Shown: positions 28,408-36,214 of the stretch, piece by piece
How the letters are laid out: the number at the start of each line of letters is the position of its first letter
Numbering within the stretch: the first letter of the stretch is position 1
Program-made: the position numbers and the translations under genes
Assembly (NCBI RefSeq): GCF_004145405.1
Contig: NZ_SELQ01000004.1
Location: 186,001-250,000 of the forward strand
DNA from: Salipiger sp. IMCC34102
Lineage (GTDB): Bacteria > Pseudomonadota > Alphaproteobacteria > Rhodobacterales > Rhodobacteraceae
DNA length: 64,000 nt
Direction: 5' to 3'
The notes under the pieces: model-generated
Databases searched by the model: none
Seen by the model: the letters and a program-made list of their open reading frames with translations, nothing else
Told to the model about the DNA's origin: nothing

Positions 28408-28845
28408 TCACTCCGCCGCGTACATGCCCCGGGTCTGCCTGTCGTGTACAAGATAGCTGTCCGCCGCGCCGAGACCGGTCACCAGTTCGGTGCAGCGCCA
28501 TTGGTTCCCCTGGAGTTCCAGCACCAGGACCGAGTCGAAGCGCGGCCTGGTCCGCTTGCCGTCCGAGAGCATGTCGGTGTCGTAGAGGGCCACGATCCGG
28601 TCGTCCCCGGCCTGGATGACGCGGCGCACGGTGCGGACCAATTGGGTCACCCCGCTGGCGGCGAACATCCGTTTCCAGGTCTCGAACTTGTCGGTGAGCC
28701 CCTGGACCGTCTCGATCCGGGAGGCCTGGAATTCCGACAAGATCGCAAGCGGCAGGGAAAAGTGATCCAGCCAGGTGTCGAGGTCATCGGCGAACACGCA
28801 ATCCGCCACCCGATCCAGCCAGTTCTGGCAAAGTCCTACTTCCAC
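28408..28845 (-). CDS. Conserved hypothetical protein between fadA and fadJ, possibly NTF2-like
   Basis: The 145-residue protein starts with GTG (28845), preceded by AAGGAGG. Its alternation of helices and strands (W-D-V-A-F-L-P, then D-D-RIVALYDTDML and RFDSVLVLELQGNQW) is suggestive of the NTF2/SnoaL cone fold, without catalytic residues I can point to. It lies 16 bases after fadA and 34 bases before the fadJ-like gene, so it is part of the beta-oxidation operon. Function is unknown. Confidence 0.7.
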   Translation of the reverse strand: MEVGLCQNWLDRVADCVFADDLDTWLDHFSLPLAILSEFQASRIETVQGLTDKFETWKRMFAASGVTQLVRTVRRVIQAGDDRIVALYDTDMLSDGKRTRPRFDSVLVLELQGNQWRCTELVTGLGAADSYLVHDRQTRGMYAAE

Positions 28846-28861
28846 TGCCGCCTCCTTCGGG

Positions 28862-30073
28862 TCAGACTCGTTCGATGATCGTCGCGGCCCCCATTCCCGA
28901 TGCGATGCACAGGGTCGCGAGCCCCGTTCCCTTGCCGGTCCGCTCCAGCTCGTCGAGCAGCGTGCCGATGATCATGGCGCCGGTCGCCCCGAGGGGGTGG
29001 CCCATGGCGATCGCTCCGCCGTTGACGTTCACGCGGTCGTGGTCGACGTCGAAACGTTGCATGAACCGTAGGACCACAGAAGCAAATGCTTCGTTAACTT
29101 CGAAGAGGTCGAGGTCCGAGATCGCCATGCCGGTGTCCGCGAGGATCTTCTCGGTCACGGGCACGGGGCCGGTCAGCATGATCGTGGGATCGGTGCCGAT
29201 CTTCGCGGTCGCCTTGATGCGCGCGCGCGGCTTGAGGCCCATCGCCTCGCCCCATTCCTTCGACCCGATCAGCACGCCGGCGGAGCCGTCGACGATGCCC
29301 GAGGAATTGCCCGCGTGATGGATGTGGTTGATCCGCTCGAGGTGCGGGTACTTCATCAGCGCGACCTTGTCGAAGCCGGGCATCGCCTCGCCCATCTCCT
29401 TGAAGGAGGCCTTCAGCGCGCCGAGGCTCTGCATGTCGGTGCCGGGGCGCATGTATTCGTCGCGCTCCAGGATCGGCAGGCCGTTGACGTCGCGCACCGG
29501 CACGACCGACTTGTCGAACCGCCCGTCCTCCCAGGCGGCGGCGGCGCGCTTCTGGCTTTCGACGGCCATCGCGTCGGCGTCGTCCCGGCTGAACCCGTAC
29601 TCGGTCGCGATGATGTCGGCGCTGATGCCCTGCGGCACGAAATAGGTTTCCATCGCGATGGAGGGATCCACCGCGATCGCGGCCCCGTCGGAGCCCATGG
29701 CGACGCGGCCCATCATCTCGACCCCGCCTGCAATATAGGCCTGACCGGCCCCGCCCTGGATCTGGTTCGCAGCCAGGTTCACCGCCTCCATGCCGGAGGC
29801 GCAGAAGCGGTTGATCGAAAGCCCCGGGATCGACTGGTCGAGGTCCGAGGCCAGGACGGCCGTCCGCGCAAGGCAGCCGCCCTGCTCGCCCACTTGCGTG
29901 ACGTTGCCCCAGATCACGTCCTCGACGGCGTGACCTTCGAGATTGTTGCGCTCCTTCAGCGCGTTCAGCACGCCGGCCGAAAGGCGCGCGCTGGTCACCT
30001 CGTGCAGGGCGCCGTCCTTGCGGCCCTTGCCGCGGGGCGTGCGGATCGCGTCGTAGATATATGCATCTGTCAT
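28862..30073 (-). CDS. fadA: Acetyl-CoA C-acyltransferase (3-ketoacyl-CoA thiolase)
   Basis: The 403-residue thiolase cleaves 3-ketoacyl-CoA with CoA to acetyl-CoA. The nucleophilic cysteine is in NRFCASGMEAV, the second conserved block is NGGAIAMGHPLGATGA and the C-terminal cysteine is in TLCIASGMGAA. Its place beside the hydratase/dehydrogenase gene supports a role in beta-oxidation rather than PHB synthesis. Confidence 0.94.
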   Translation of the reverse strand: MTDAYIYDAIRTPRGKGRKDGALHEVTSARLSAGVLNALKERNNLEGHAVEDVIWGNVTQVGEQGGCLARTAVLASDLDQSIPGLSINRFCASGMEAVNLAANQIQGGAGQAYIAGGVEMMGRVAMGSDGAAIAVDPSIAMETYFVPQGISADIIATEYGFSRDDADAMAVESQKRAAAAWEDGRFDKSVVPVRDVNGLPILERDEYMRPGTDMQSLGALKASFKEMGEAMPGFDKVALMKYPHLERINHIHHAGNSSGIVDGSAGVLIGSKEWGEAMGLKPRARIKATAKIGTDPTIMLTGPVPVTEKILADTGMAISDLDLFEVNEAFASVVLRFMQRFDVDHDRVNVNGGAIAMGHPLGATGAMIIGTLLDELERTGKGTGLATLCIASGMGAATIIERV

Positions 30074-30084
30074 CGTGGTCTCCT

Positions 30085-30717
30085 TCAGGCCGCGGGCAAG
30101 GCGCGCGGCATCAGATCGTAAGGGTGTTTCCAGCCGTCGGTGGACGCCAGCCTGGTCAGCCAGGCGTCCACCTTCGGAAAGTCGGTTCGGTCGAACCCGT
30201 AGGGCTCTTCGTAGTAGAGGTATCCCGCGCAGGCGATATCCGCGACGGTCAGGTGATCGGTCGCCAGCCAGTCGCGACCGTCGAGGTGGTCGTCCATGAC
30301 CTTCAGCGCGGATTTCAGGCGCATCAGCAGGAACGCGTTCACATCGGCACTGCGCTTCTCCTCGGGCAGGAAGTTGACGTTGAACCGCAAGGGGCCGGCC
30401 AGCCCACTGACCTTGTGGTTGTCGAAGAACATCCAGCGCAGCACCTCGCGCCGCTCGTCGGCGGAGCGCCCGCCCAGCTTGCTGGTCTTCGAGGTGATGT
30501 AATCCTGGATCACGGCGGACTGGGTCAGTACCATGTCGCCGTCGACCATGACGGGAACTTCGCCCATGACGTTGAGCGCGCGGAACTCCGGCGTCCGCGT
30601 GGCCCCGTTGAAGAAATCGACGAAGACAGGCGCCCAGTCGACCTCCGCGAGCGTCATCGTCAGAGCTGCCTTGTAGGCGTTCCCGCTTTCCCCGAAGCAG
30701 TGCAGCTGGATCGTCAT
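30085..30717 (-). CDS. Glutathione S-transferase family protein
   Basis: The 210-residue protein has an N-terminal thioredoxin-like domain (starting MTIQLHCFGESGNAYK, with the Ser likely to activate GSH, and the VPVMVDGD cis-Pro loop) and a C-terminal helical domain with the LTVADIACAGYL signature. It lies 11 bases upstream of fadA on the same strand. A detoxification or acyl-CoA-linked role is possible; the substrate is unknown. Confidence 0.9.
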   Translation of the reverse strand: MTIQLHCFGESGNAYKAALTMTLAEVDWAPVFVDFFNGATRTPEFRALNVMGEVPVMVDGDMVLTQSAVIQDYITSKTSKLGGRSADERREVLRWMFFDNHKVSGLAGPLRFNVNFLPEEKRSADVNAFLLMRLKSALKVMDDHLDGRDWLATDHLTVADIACAGYLYYEEPYGFDRTDFPKVDAWLTRLASTDGWKHPYDLMPRALPAA

Positions 30718-30762
30718 GTCTCGCCTCCCCTTGGTGGTGCGCCCGTGTCAGGCGTCGTGTCT

Positions 30763-30959
30763 GAGTTTATTTGGCCAGATGAAACTGGATCGTGGCGCTT
30801 TACGGACTGTTAACCTCTTTGGTGTCGGCTGATGACACTTGGCAGGCTGGAGAGCTGAGCCAAGCGCCAGGTGAAGCCCCGTCCCGCCGCACCGGACAGC
30901 CAAGCCGGAAGGGGGGCGGGGTGGATCTCGATCCGCCTTCATCTGGCAAGATAAACTCC
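30763..30959. repeat. Inverted repeat arms in an intergenic region
   Basis: GAGTTTATTTGGCCAGATG at about 30763-30781 recurs as a near-exact reverse complement (CATCTGGCAAGATAAACTC) at about 30941-30959. The surrounding 278-base gap holds no convincing gene. The arms resemble members of the dispersed repeat family seen elsewhere in the window. Confidence 0.5.
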
Positions 30960-30995
30960 CGCCGGAGGCTCCGACGGTGCTCGCCCGCGTGCCCG

Positions 30996-31208
30996 TCACC
31001 TCTTGCGCGCCTCCAGTTCCGAATTGAACAGCCGCAGCCGGTGCCCGAAGGTGTCGTCGTCGATCACGCTGTCGAAGTTCTCGAAGAGGAACGACAGCGC
31101 CTCGCCTTCGTCCAGACCGGCCTCGCGCGCGAACTTCTTCAGGCGGCGGTAGCCGTCCTCGGTCATCGCGACGGGAAAGCGGCGGGTCAGGCGCAGGCGT
31201 TTGGGCAT
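30996..31208 (-). CDS. Small RHH-like hypothetical protein
   Basis: The 70-residue basic protein starts MPKRLRLTRRFPVAMTEDGY and continues with a helix containing REAGLDEGEALSFLFENF. A short N-terminal strand followed by two helices fits a ribbon-helix-helix DNA-binding fold, but the assignment is by pattern only. It lies 52 bases beyond the acyl-CoA dehydrogenase gene on the same strand. No toxin partner is adjacent. Confidence 0.65.
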   Translation of the reverse strand: MPKRLRLTRRFPVAMTEDGYRRLKKFAREAGLDEGEALSFLFENFDSVIDDDTFGHRLRLFNSELEARKR

Positions 31209-31260
31209 CGAGCGGCTCCTTTGGGCGAAGGGTAGGGCGGGATTGCTCCCGCCGCCACCT

Positions 31261-33036
31261 TCAGAAGTTCGCGGCCTCCAGCGCCATCACGGGCTCCGCG
31301 CCCGAATTGATGCGCGCAAGGTGCATGCCCGTCGCCGGAAGCTGGCGCGCCATGTAGTAGCGCCCCGTGGCGATCTTGGTCTCGTAGAAGGCGGTGTCGC
31401 TTGCGCCGCCCTCCAGCGCCTCCATCGCGGCCTTGGCCATCTGCGCCCACATGTACCCCAGGCAGACGTGACCCATCAGGTGCATGAAGTCGTAGGATCC
31501 CGCCAGCGCGTTGTTGGGATTCTTCATGGCACCCATGAAGTACATCGCCGCCGCCTGCATATCCTTGCTCGCCGCCTTCAGCGGATCGAGGAAGTCGGCC
31601 TTCAGCGCCTCGTTGCCTTCGTTGTCCTTGATGAAGGCCTTGATCTGGTCGAAGAAGCCCATCAGGTGCTTGCCGCCGTCGACCGCGAGCTTGCGGCCCA
31701 CGAGGTCCAGCGCCTGCACGCCGTTGGCCCCTTCGTAGATCATGGCGATCCGGGCGTCGCGGGCAAACTGGGACATCCCCCATTCCTCGATGTAGCCGTG
31801 CCCGCCGTAGACCTGCTGCGCCGCGGTAGCATACTCGAAGCCCTTGTCGGTCAGGAAGCCCTTGATGACCGGCGTCAGCAGGGACACAAGCCCTTCGGCC
31901 TTGTCGTCGCCCGCCCGGTGGGACCGGTCGATCAGCATCGCACCCCAGTAGGTGAAGGCACGCGCCCCTTCGACGAAGCTTTTTTGATCCATCAGATTGC
32001 GACGGATGTCGGGGTGCACGATCAGCGGATCGGCGGGCCCGTCGGGGTTCTGCGCCCCGGTCACGTCGCGCCCCTGCAGGCGGTCGTTGGCGTAGAGCAC
32101 CGCGTTCTGGTAGGCGACCTCGGCCTGGGCGTAGCCCTGCAGGCCCACGCCAAGCCGCGCCTCGTTCATCATGACGAACATGGCGCGCATGCCCTTGTGC
32201 TCGGTCCCCAGCAAATAGCCCGTCGCCTCGTCGTAGTTCATGACGCAGGTGGAGTTGCCGTGGATCCCCATCTTCTCTTCGATCTTGCCGACGGAGACGC
32301 CGTTGCGCTCGCCCAGGCTGCCGTCGTCCTTCACGATGAACTTCGGCACGATGAAGAGCGACACGCCCTTGATGCCCTCGGGGCCGCCGGGGATCTTCGC
32401 CAGCACGAGGTGGATGATGTTGTCGGCCATGTCGTGATCGCCCGACGAGATGAAGATCTTCTGACCGCTGATCTTGTAGCTGCCGTCGTCCTGCGGGACC
32501 GCCTTGGTGCGCATCAGGCCCAGATCGGTGCCGCAATGCGGCTCGGTCAGGTTCATGGTGCCGGTCCACTCGCACGACGCGAGCTTGGGCGCGAAGGTGT
32601 CCTTCTGCGCCTCCGACCCGTGGGCCAGGATCGCCGAAAGAGCACCGTGCGTCAGGCCCTGGTACATGTTGAAGGCCATGTTGGCGCTGACCATCGGTTC
32701 GTTCACGGCCGTGTTCAGCACGTAAGGCAGGCCCTGGCCGCCGTATTGCTCGGGCACGTCGAGCGCCGTCCAGCCGCCTTCACGCACCTGGTCGAAGGCC
32801 TCCTTGAAGCCCTCCGGCGTGCGCACGACGCCGTTCTCCAGCGTGCAGCCCATCGTGTCCCCCACCATGTTGAGCGGGTGCAGCACGTCCGTAGACAGCT
32901 TGCCGGCTTCCTCCAGCACGGCGGCGGTGAAATCGCGGTCGAGGTCGGCAAAGCCCTCCATCTCCTGCTCGGAGATCTTGAGCAGGTCGTGCAGGACGAA
33001 TTGCAGGTCCTTGTGCGGGGCGGTGTAGCTTGTCAT
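31261..33036 (-). CDS. Acyl-CoA dehydrogenase of the long DmdC-like type
   Basis: The 591-residue flavoprotein has the acyl-CoA dehydrogenase core: [16 protein letters not shown]/substrate block, [12 protein letters not shown], and later [11 protein letters not shown]. The extra C-terminal domain is characteristic of the about 590-residue group that includes 3-methylmercaptopropionyl-CoA dehydrogenase (DmdC) of the DMSP demethylation pathway. That group also contains dehydrogenases for other chains, so DMSP is only a possibility; no dmdA, dmdB or dmdD is in the window. It lies 31 bases after a MerR regulator and is probably coregulated by the upstream palindrome. Confidence 0.9.
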   Translation of the reverse strand: MTSYTAPHKDLQFVLHDLLKISEQEMEGFADLDRDFTAAVLEEAGKLSTDVLHPLNMVGDTMGCTLENGVVRTPEGFKEAFDQVREGGWTALDVPEQYGGQGLPYVLNTAVNEPMVSANMAFNMYQGLTHGALSAILAHGSEAQKDTFAPKLASCEWTGTMNLTEPHCGTDLGLMRTKAVPQDDGSYKISGQKIFISSGDHDMADNIIHLVLAKIPGGPEGIKGVSLFIVPKFIVKDDGSLGERNGVSVGKIEEKMGIHGNSTCVMNYDEATGYLLGTEHKGMRAMFVMMNEARLGVGLQGYAQAEVAYQNAVLYANDRLQGRDVTGAQNPDGPADPLIVHPDIRRNLMDQKSFVEGARAFTYWGAMLIDRSHRAGDDKAEGLVSLLTPVIKGFLTDKGFEYATAAQQVYGGHGYIEEWGMSQFARDARIAMIYEGANGVQALDLVGRKLAVDGGKHLMGFFDQIKAFIKDNEGNEALKADFLDPLKAASKDMQAAAMYFMGAMKNPNNALAGSYDFMHLMGHVCLGYMWAQMAKAAMEALEGGASDTAFYETKIATGRYYMARQLPATGMHLARINSGAEPVMALEAANF

Positions 33037-33067
33037 GGGGATCCTCCGGTCAATCTGTACCGCCCGT

Positions 33068-33466
33068 TCAGGCGGCGTCGGTCTCGTTGCGAGCCATGTC
33101 GGCCAGCGTGGTCTCGGCCCAGCTCATCTGCTCCTTGAGCTCGGCGATCGCCTCGTCCAGCTCGGCGCGCTGGGCCTGCATTTCGGCCAGGTGCCCGCGG
33201 GCGACCTCGAGCGTGCAACTCAGCTGGGTCTGCTGTCCGTCGTTCATCTGGTAGAGTTCCAGGAGCTTGCGCACCTCCTCCAGCGAGAAGCCGAAACGCT
33301 TGCCGCGCAGGATCAGTTTCAGCCGCGCCTGGTCCGAGCGGGTGAAAAGCCGCTTCTGGCCTTCGCGCTGCGGGAACAGCAATTCCTTGGATTCGTAGAA
33401 CCTCAGGGTCCGTGGCGTCACTCCGAAGGTGTCGCACATCTGGCGGATCGTCAGGGTCTGGGACAT
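33068..33466 (-). CDS. MerR-family regulator, LiuR-like
   Basis: The 132-residue protein has the MerR winged-helix at its N-terminus ([20 protein letters not shown], residues 6-25), the [20 protein letters not shown] wing and a C-terminal coiled coil. It lacks the cysteine effector site of metal-sensing MerR proteins. Proteins of this shape (LiuR-like) control branched-chain and fatty-acid degradation genes in proteobacteria. Position directly upstream of an acyl-CoA dehydrogenase supports that. Confidence 0.88.
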   Translation of the reverse strand: MSQTLTIRQMCDTFGVTPRTLRFYESKELLFPQREGQKRLFTRSDQARLKLILRGKRFGFSLEEVRKLLELYQMNDGQQTQLSCTLEVARGHLAEMQAQRAELDEAIAELKEQMSWAETTLADMARNETDAA

Positions 33467-33526
33467 GGGAACCTCTTGCGTGGTACCCTTCCTATATCGG
33501 GACGCGGCGGCCGATTTCCACCGGGG

Positions 33527-33542
33527 TTTACGTATACGTAAA
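33527..33542. promoter_or_regulatory. Perfect 16-bp palindrome, probable MerR operator
   Basis: TTTACGTATACGTAAA is a perfect inverted repeat. It lies 61 bases upstream of the MerR gene starting at 33466 and downstream of the second MerR gene, so it is well placed to control the MerR/acyl-CoA dehydrogenase transcript. It resembles, from memory, the TTTACGT-type sites reported for LiuR-like regulators. Confidence 0.7.
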
Positions 33543-33595
33543 GGTAACGTCGCGTCAGATCCCCAGGGGCGGATCGCCCGGCACGGCGCGCCGCG

Positions 33596-33964
33596 TCATT
33601 CCAGCGAAGTGGCCACCTCGTCGCGCAGGCGCTGGAGTTCCTGCATCGTCTCCTCGAGGTGCCGACGCTGGTCGCGCAACTCCTCCATCTGGCGGTCGGC
33701 CAGGTCCAGCCAGGTGCGCATCTGTGCCTCCGTGCCGTCGTGTTCGTAGATCTGCAGCCATTGGCGGATGTCCTCGAGGCTGAAGCCGAACCGGCGGCCG
33801 CGCATGATCAGCGTCATCCGGGCCTGTTCGCGCCCGGTGTAGAACCGCGACCGGCCCTCCCGGTCGGGGGAGAGCAGTTCGATGTATTCGTAGTAGCGCA
33901 GCGTGCGCGGGGTCACGTCGAACTTCGCGCACATCTCCTTGAAGGATAAACGGTCGTCGGTCAT
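33596..33964 (-). CDS. Second MerR-family regulator
   Basis: The 122-residue protein is clearly paralogous to the downstream MerR: FKEMCAKFDVTPRTLRYYEY at residues 8-27, FYTGREQARMTLIMRGRRFG in the wing, and a coiled-coil C-terminus with WLDLADRQMEELRDQR. No cysteine cluster is present. The two MerR genes lie in the same direction with 129 bases between, which hold the palindrome. Confidence 0.87.
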   Translation of the reverse strand: MTDDRLSFKEMCAKFDVTPRTLRYYEYIELLSPDREGRSRFYTGREQARMTLIMRGRRFGFSLEDIRQWLQIYEHDGTEAQMRTWLDLADRQMEELRDQRRHLEETMQELQRLRDEVATSLE

Positions 33965-34019
33965 TGCGGTCTCCTCGCGCGAAAATCTAGCATGGCGCGG
34001 CCCGACCGCAACCCGGGGC

Positions 34020-35159
34020 CTAGTTCATGAAGCCCGGTGCAAGAAGGTGAAAGCCGTAGGCCAGCACGAGCGCCGGCACGCTGGAATAGACCGTGGCCCA
34101 GATCGCCGCCTTCGGGTCGAGCGCGATGGCGGGAAACAGCGCGTCGCCGTCGTTGCTGATCGCGTTGCCCATGAGGGCGGCGAAGGGGATAAGCCCGTTG
34201 ACGTAAAGCGTCGTGACCAGCACCTGCGGACCGCAGCCCGGCACGAGCCCCACCAGCACGCCCATCAACGGCAGCAGCGGAGCGACCGAACTGAAGAGCG
34301 CCTCGAGGTCGAACCCGCCGAAGGCCACGAGGTAGTCGTAGGCCAGATACGCCCCGATCACCCAGACGGAGATGAACGAGGTCTCCTCGGCCATGCGCGT
34401 GAGCGGCGTGTCGTCCACGTTGGTCATCGCCTTCAGGCGCGACGTGGCCCAGATGAACAGGCCCACGAAGGTGCCGCCCACACCCACGATGGGCAGGACC
34501 GGCCCGAAGATCGCCTCGACGTCCGCGACTGAAAGCTGGGTGATGCCGATGATCAGGCCGGGCAGGGCGAAGGCGGCGAACAGCCAGTCCTTGAAGCGGG
34601 TGTGGCCGATGAAAGGCACCATGTCGTGGGCATTGGTGGCGTTCGGGGTGATCCGGATCGCCGGCAGCCGGTCCACGATCCAGCCCGACAGGATGCCCAC
34701 CACGAAGGACAGGGGCAGCACCACGAGGGCCGCGTCGGGACGGGTGGCGATCAGCAGGAAGGCCGCGTCGCCCATCGTCGCGGTGAGCGTCGCCACCACC
34801 GCACCGAACCCGACGTTCCCCGAGGAGAAGGCGGCCACGACCACCACGGCCCCGCCGCATCCGGGGGTGGTCCCGAGAAGTGCGGCCATCGGCACCTGCC
34901 ACCGCTTCGCGCCCTTCAGCGCCTGCCCGATGTTGAAGTCGAACAGCCGCTCGGCCCCGTAGAACAGCAACAGGGTCGCGGCGACGAAGCCGCTGACCTG
35001 GACGAAGGCGTCGGTCATCAGGCTGCGGGTCAGCGCGCCCAGTTCGCCCGGCGCGACCGCGAGGCCGAGGAACACCAGCGCCACCAGCAGGCGCCTGGGC
35101 CGGAACAGGCCGCCCAGCCGCGTCGGTTCGTCTTGGACGGAAATTTCCGCGGTGCTCAT
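34020..35159 (-). CDS. ArsP_2-type putative manganese/heavy-metal transporter
   Basis: The 379-residue integral membrane protein has about ten hydrophobic segments arranged as two related halves, each with a PGCG motif (TTPGCGGA near residue 97 and LVPGCGPQ near 310). This matches the ArsP_2 family of putative manganese transporters (PF11449). A Fur/Mur-like box lies between this gene and the divergent thioesterase gene. The direction of transport is unknown. The cytoplasmic loop carries IRITPNATNAHD. Confidence 0.85.
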   Translation of the reverse strand: MSTAEISVQDEPTRLGGLFRPRRLLVALVFLGLAVAPGELGALTRSLMTDAFVQVSGFVAATLLLFYGAERLFDFNIGQALKGAKRWQVPMAALLGTTPGCGGAVVVVAAFSSGNVGFGAVVATLTATMGDAAFLLIATRPDAALVVLPLSFVVGILSGWIVDRLPAIRITPNATNAHDMVPFIGHTRFKDWLFAAFALPGLIIGITQLSVADVEAIFGPVLPIVGVGGTFVGLFIWATSRLKAMTNVDDTPLTRMAEETSFISVWVIGAYLAYDYLVAFGGFDLEALFSSVAPLLPLMGVLVGLVPGCGPQVLVTTLYVNGLIPFAALMGNAISNDGDALFPAIALDPKAAIWATVYSSVPALVLAYGFHLLAPGFMN

Positions 35160-35172
35160 GAAGGACCCTTAG

Positions 35173-35189
35173 TTGCGAATTATTCTCAA
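35173..35189. promoter_or_regulatory. Fur/Mur-like operator upstream of the metal transporter
   Basis: TTGCGAAT-T-ATTCTCAA is an inverted repeat with one mismatch, of the kind bound by Fur-family regulators (Fur, Mur). It lies 14 bases upstream of the transporter start, overlapping the likely promoter. It suggests metal-responsive control; which metal is not known from sequence. Confidence 0.6.
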
Positions 35190-35258
35190 TAAAGGACATA
35201 GGGGGTTGCGCATTGGCGATCAAGTGACAAGTTTGCCGCCAAAGCCGAAGGCCGTTCC

Positions 35259-35735
35259 ATGATCGACGCAGACCCCGACCCGACCACCCCGGACGACAGC
35301 ACCGCAGAGCGCCGGCAGAAAATCGCGGCGCAGTTCATCGCCATGATCCCGCACGCGCGCGCGTTGGGCATGACGGTGACCGAGGTCGGCGCCGGCACGG
35401 CGACCGTCAGCATGCCCTACGACGACCGGCTGATCGGCGATCCGAAAACGGGGGTCATCGCGGGCGGGGCGGTCTCGGCCCTGATGGACACCTGCTGCGG
35501 GGCGGCGGTGATCGCCCATCCCACGCAGGCGCTGGGGACCGCGACGATCGATTTGCGGATCGACTACATGCGCCCCGCGACGCCGGGGCAGGGGATCACC
35601 GCGCGGGCGACCTGCTATCACGTCACCCGGTCGGTGGCCTTCGTGCGGGCCACGGCCCACGACGACGACGCGGGCAACCCGGTGGCCTGCGCCACCGGCG
35701 CCTTCACCCTCGAACGTCCGAGGCCCAAGTCATGA
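35259..35735 (+). CDS. PaaI-family hotdog thioesterase
   Basis: The 158-residue protein has the hotdog-fold thioesterase pattern: a hot-dog helix (GGAVSALMDTCCGAAV), the AT-IDLRIDYMRPA strand pair and a C-terminal ATGAFTL strand. It would hydrolyse an aryl- or acyl-CoA ester. It overlaps the next, paralogous thioesterase by ATGA. Confidence 0.87.
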   Translation: MIDADPDPTTPDDSTAERRQKIAAQFIAMIPHARALGMTVTEVGAGTATVSMPYDDRLIGDPKTGVIAGGAVSALMDTCCGAAVIAHPTQALGTATIDLRIDYMRPATPGQGITARATCYHVTRSVAFVRATAHDDDAGNPVACATGAFTLERPRPKS

Positions 35736-36214
35736 GCCGCCGTCCCGATCCCGTCCAGGTCGTCAAGCAGCGCCGCGACGAGGCCCTGCGCGCGTTGGTC
35801 GACGGCGTGCCCTACATCCGGTTTCTCGGCATCCATTTCGACCGTCGCGGGGACGAGTTGACCGGCATCCTGCCCTACGATGACATGCTGATCGGCAACC
35901 CGACGCTGCCCGCCCTGCACGGCGGCGTCACGGCGGCGTTCCTCGAGGTGACTTCGGTCATCACCCTGCGCTGGGCGACCCAGTGGGACGCGGTGGAGGC
36001 GGGCGAGGACGTGGCCACCGACCGGATGCCCAAGACCATCGACTTTACGGTCGACTATCTGCGCTCGGGCTTGCCGCGGGACGCCTACGCGCGGGCGCGC
36101 ATCACCCGGTCGGGGCGGCGCTACGCCAGCGTTCATGTCGAGGGCTGGCAGGACAACCGCCAGCGCCCCTTCGCGCAGGCCACCGGGCATTTCGTGATGC
36201 CGCAGCATGGCTGA
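35732..36214 (+). CDS. Second PaaI-family hotdog thioesterase
   Basis: The 160-residue paralogue contains LHGGVTAAFLEVTSVITLRW (hot-dog helix), the TIDFTVDYLRSGLPRDAYARAR strand pair and ATGHFVM at the end. The usual catalytic Asp/Glu of PaaI is replaced by Glu in FLEV. It overlaps both the first thioesterase (four bases) and the MATE gene (eight bases). Confidence 0.86.
   Translation: MSRRPDPVQVVKQRRDEALRALVDGVPYIRFLGIHFDRRGDELTGILPYDDMLIGNPTLPALHGGVTAAFLEVTSVITLRWATQWDAVEAGEDVATDRMPKTIDFTVDYLRSGLPRDAYARARITRSGRRYASVHVEGWQDNRQRPFAQATGHFVMPQHG

Noticed and set aside
30748-30999. Short frames in the gap between the GST gene and the RHH-like gene
   Set aside because: Compositionally biased and without start signals; inverted repeats explain the sequence better.
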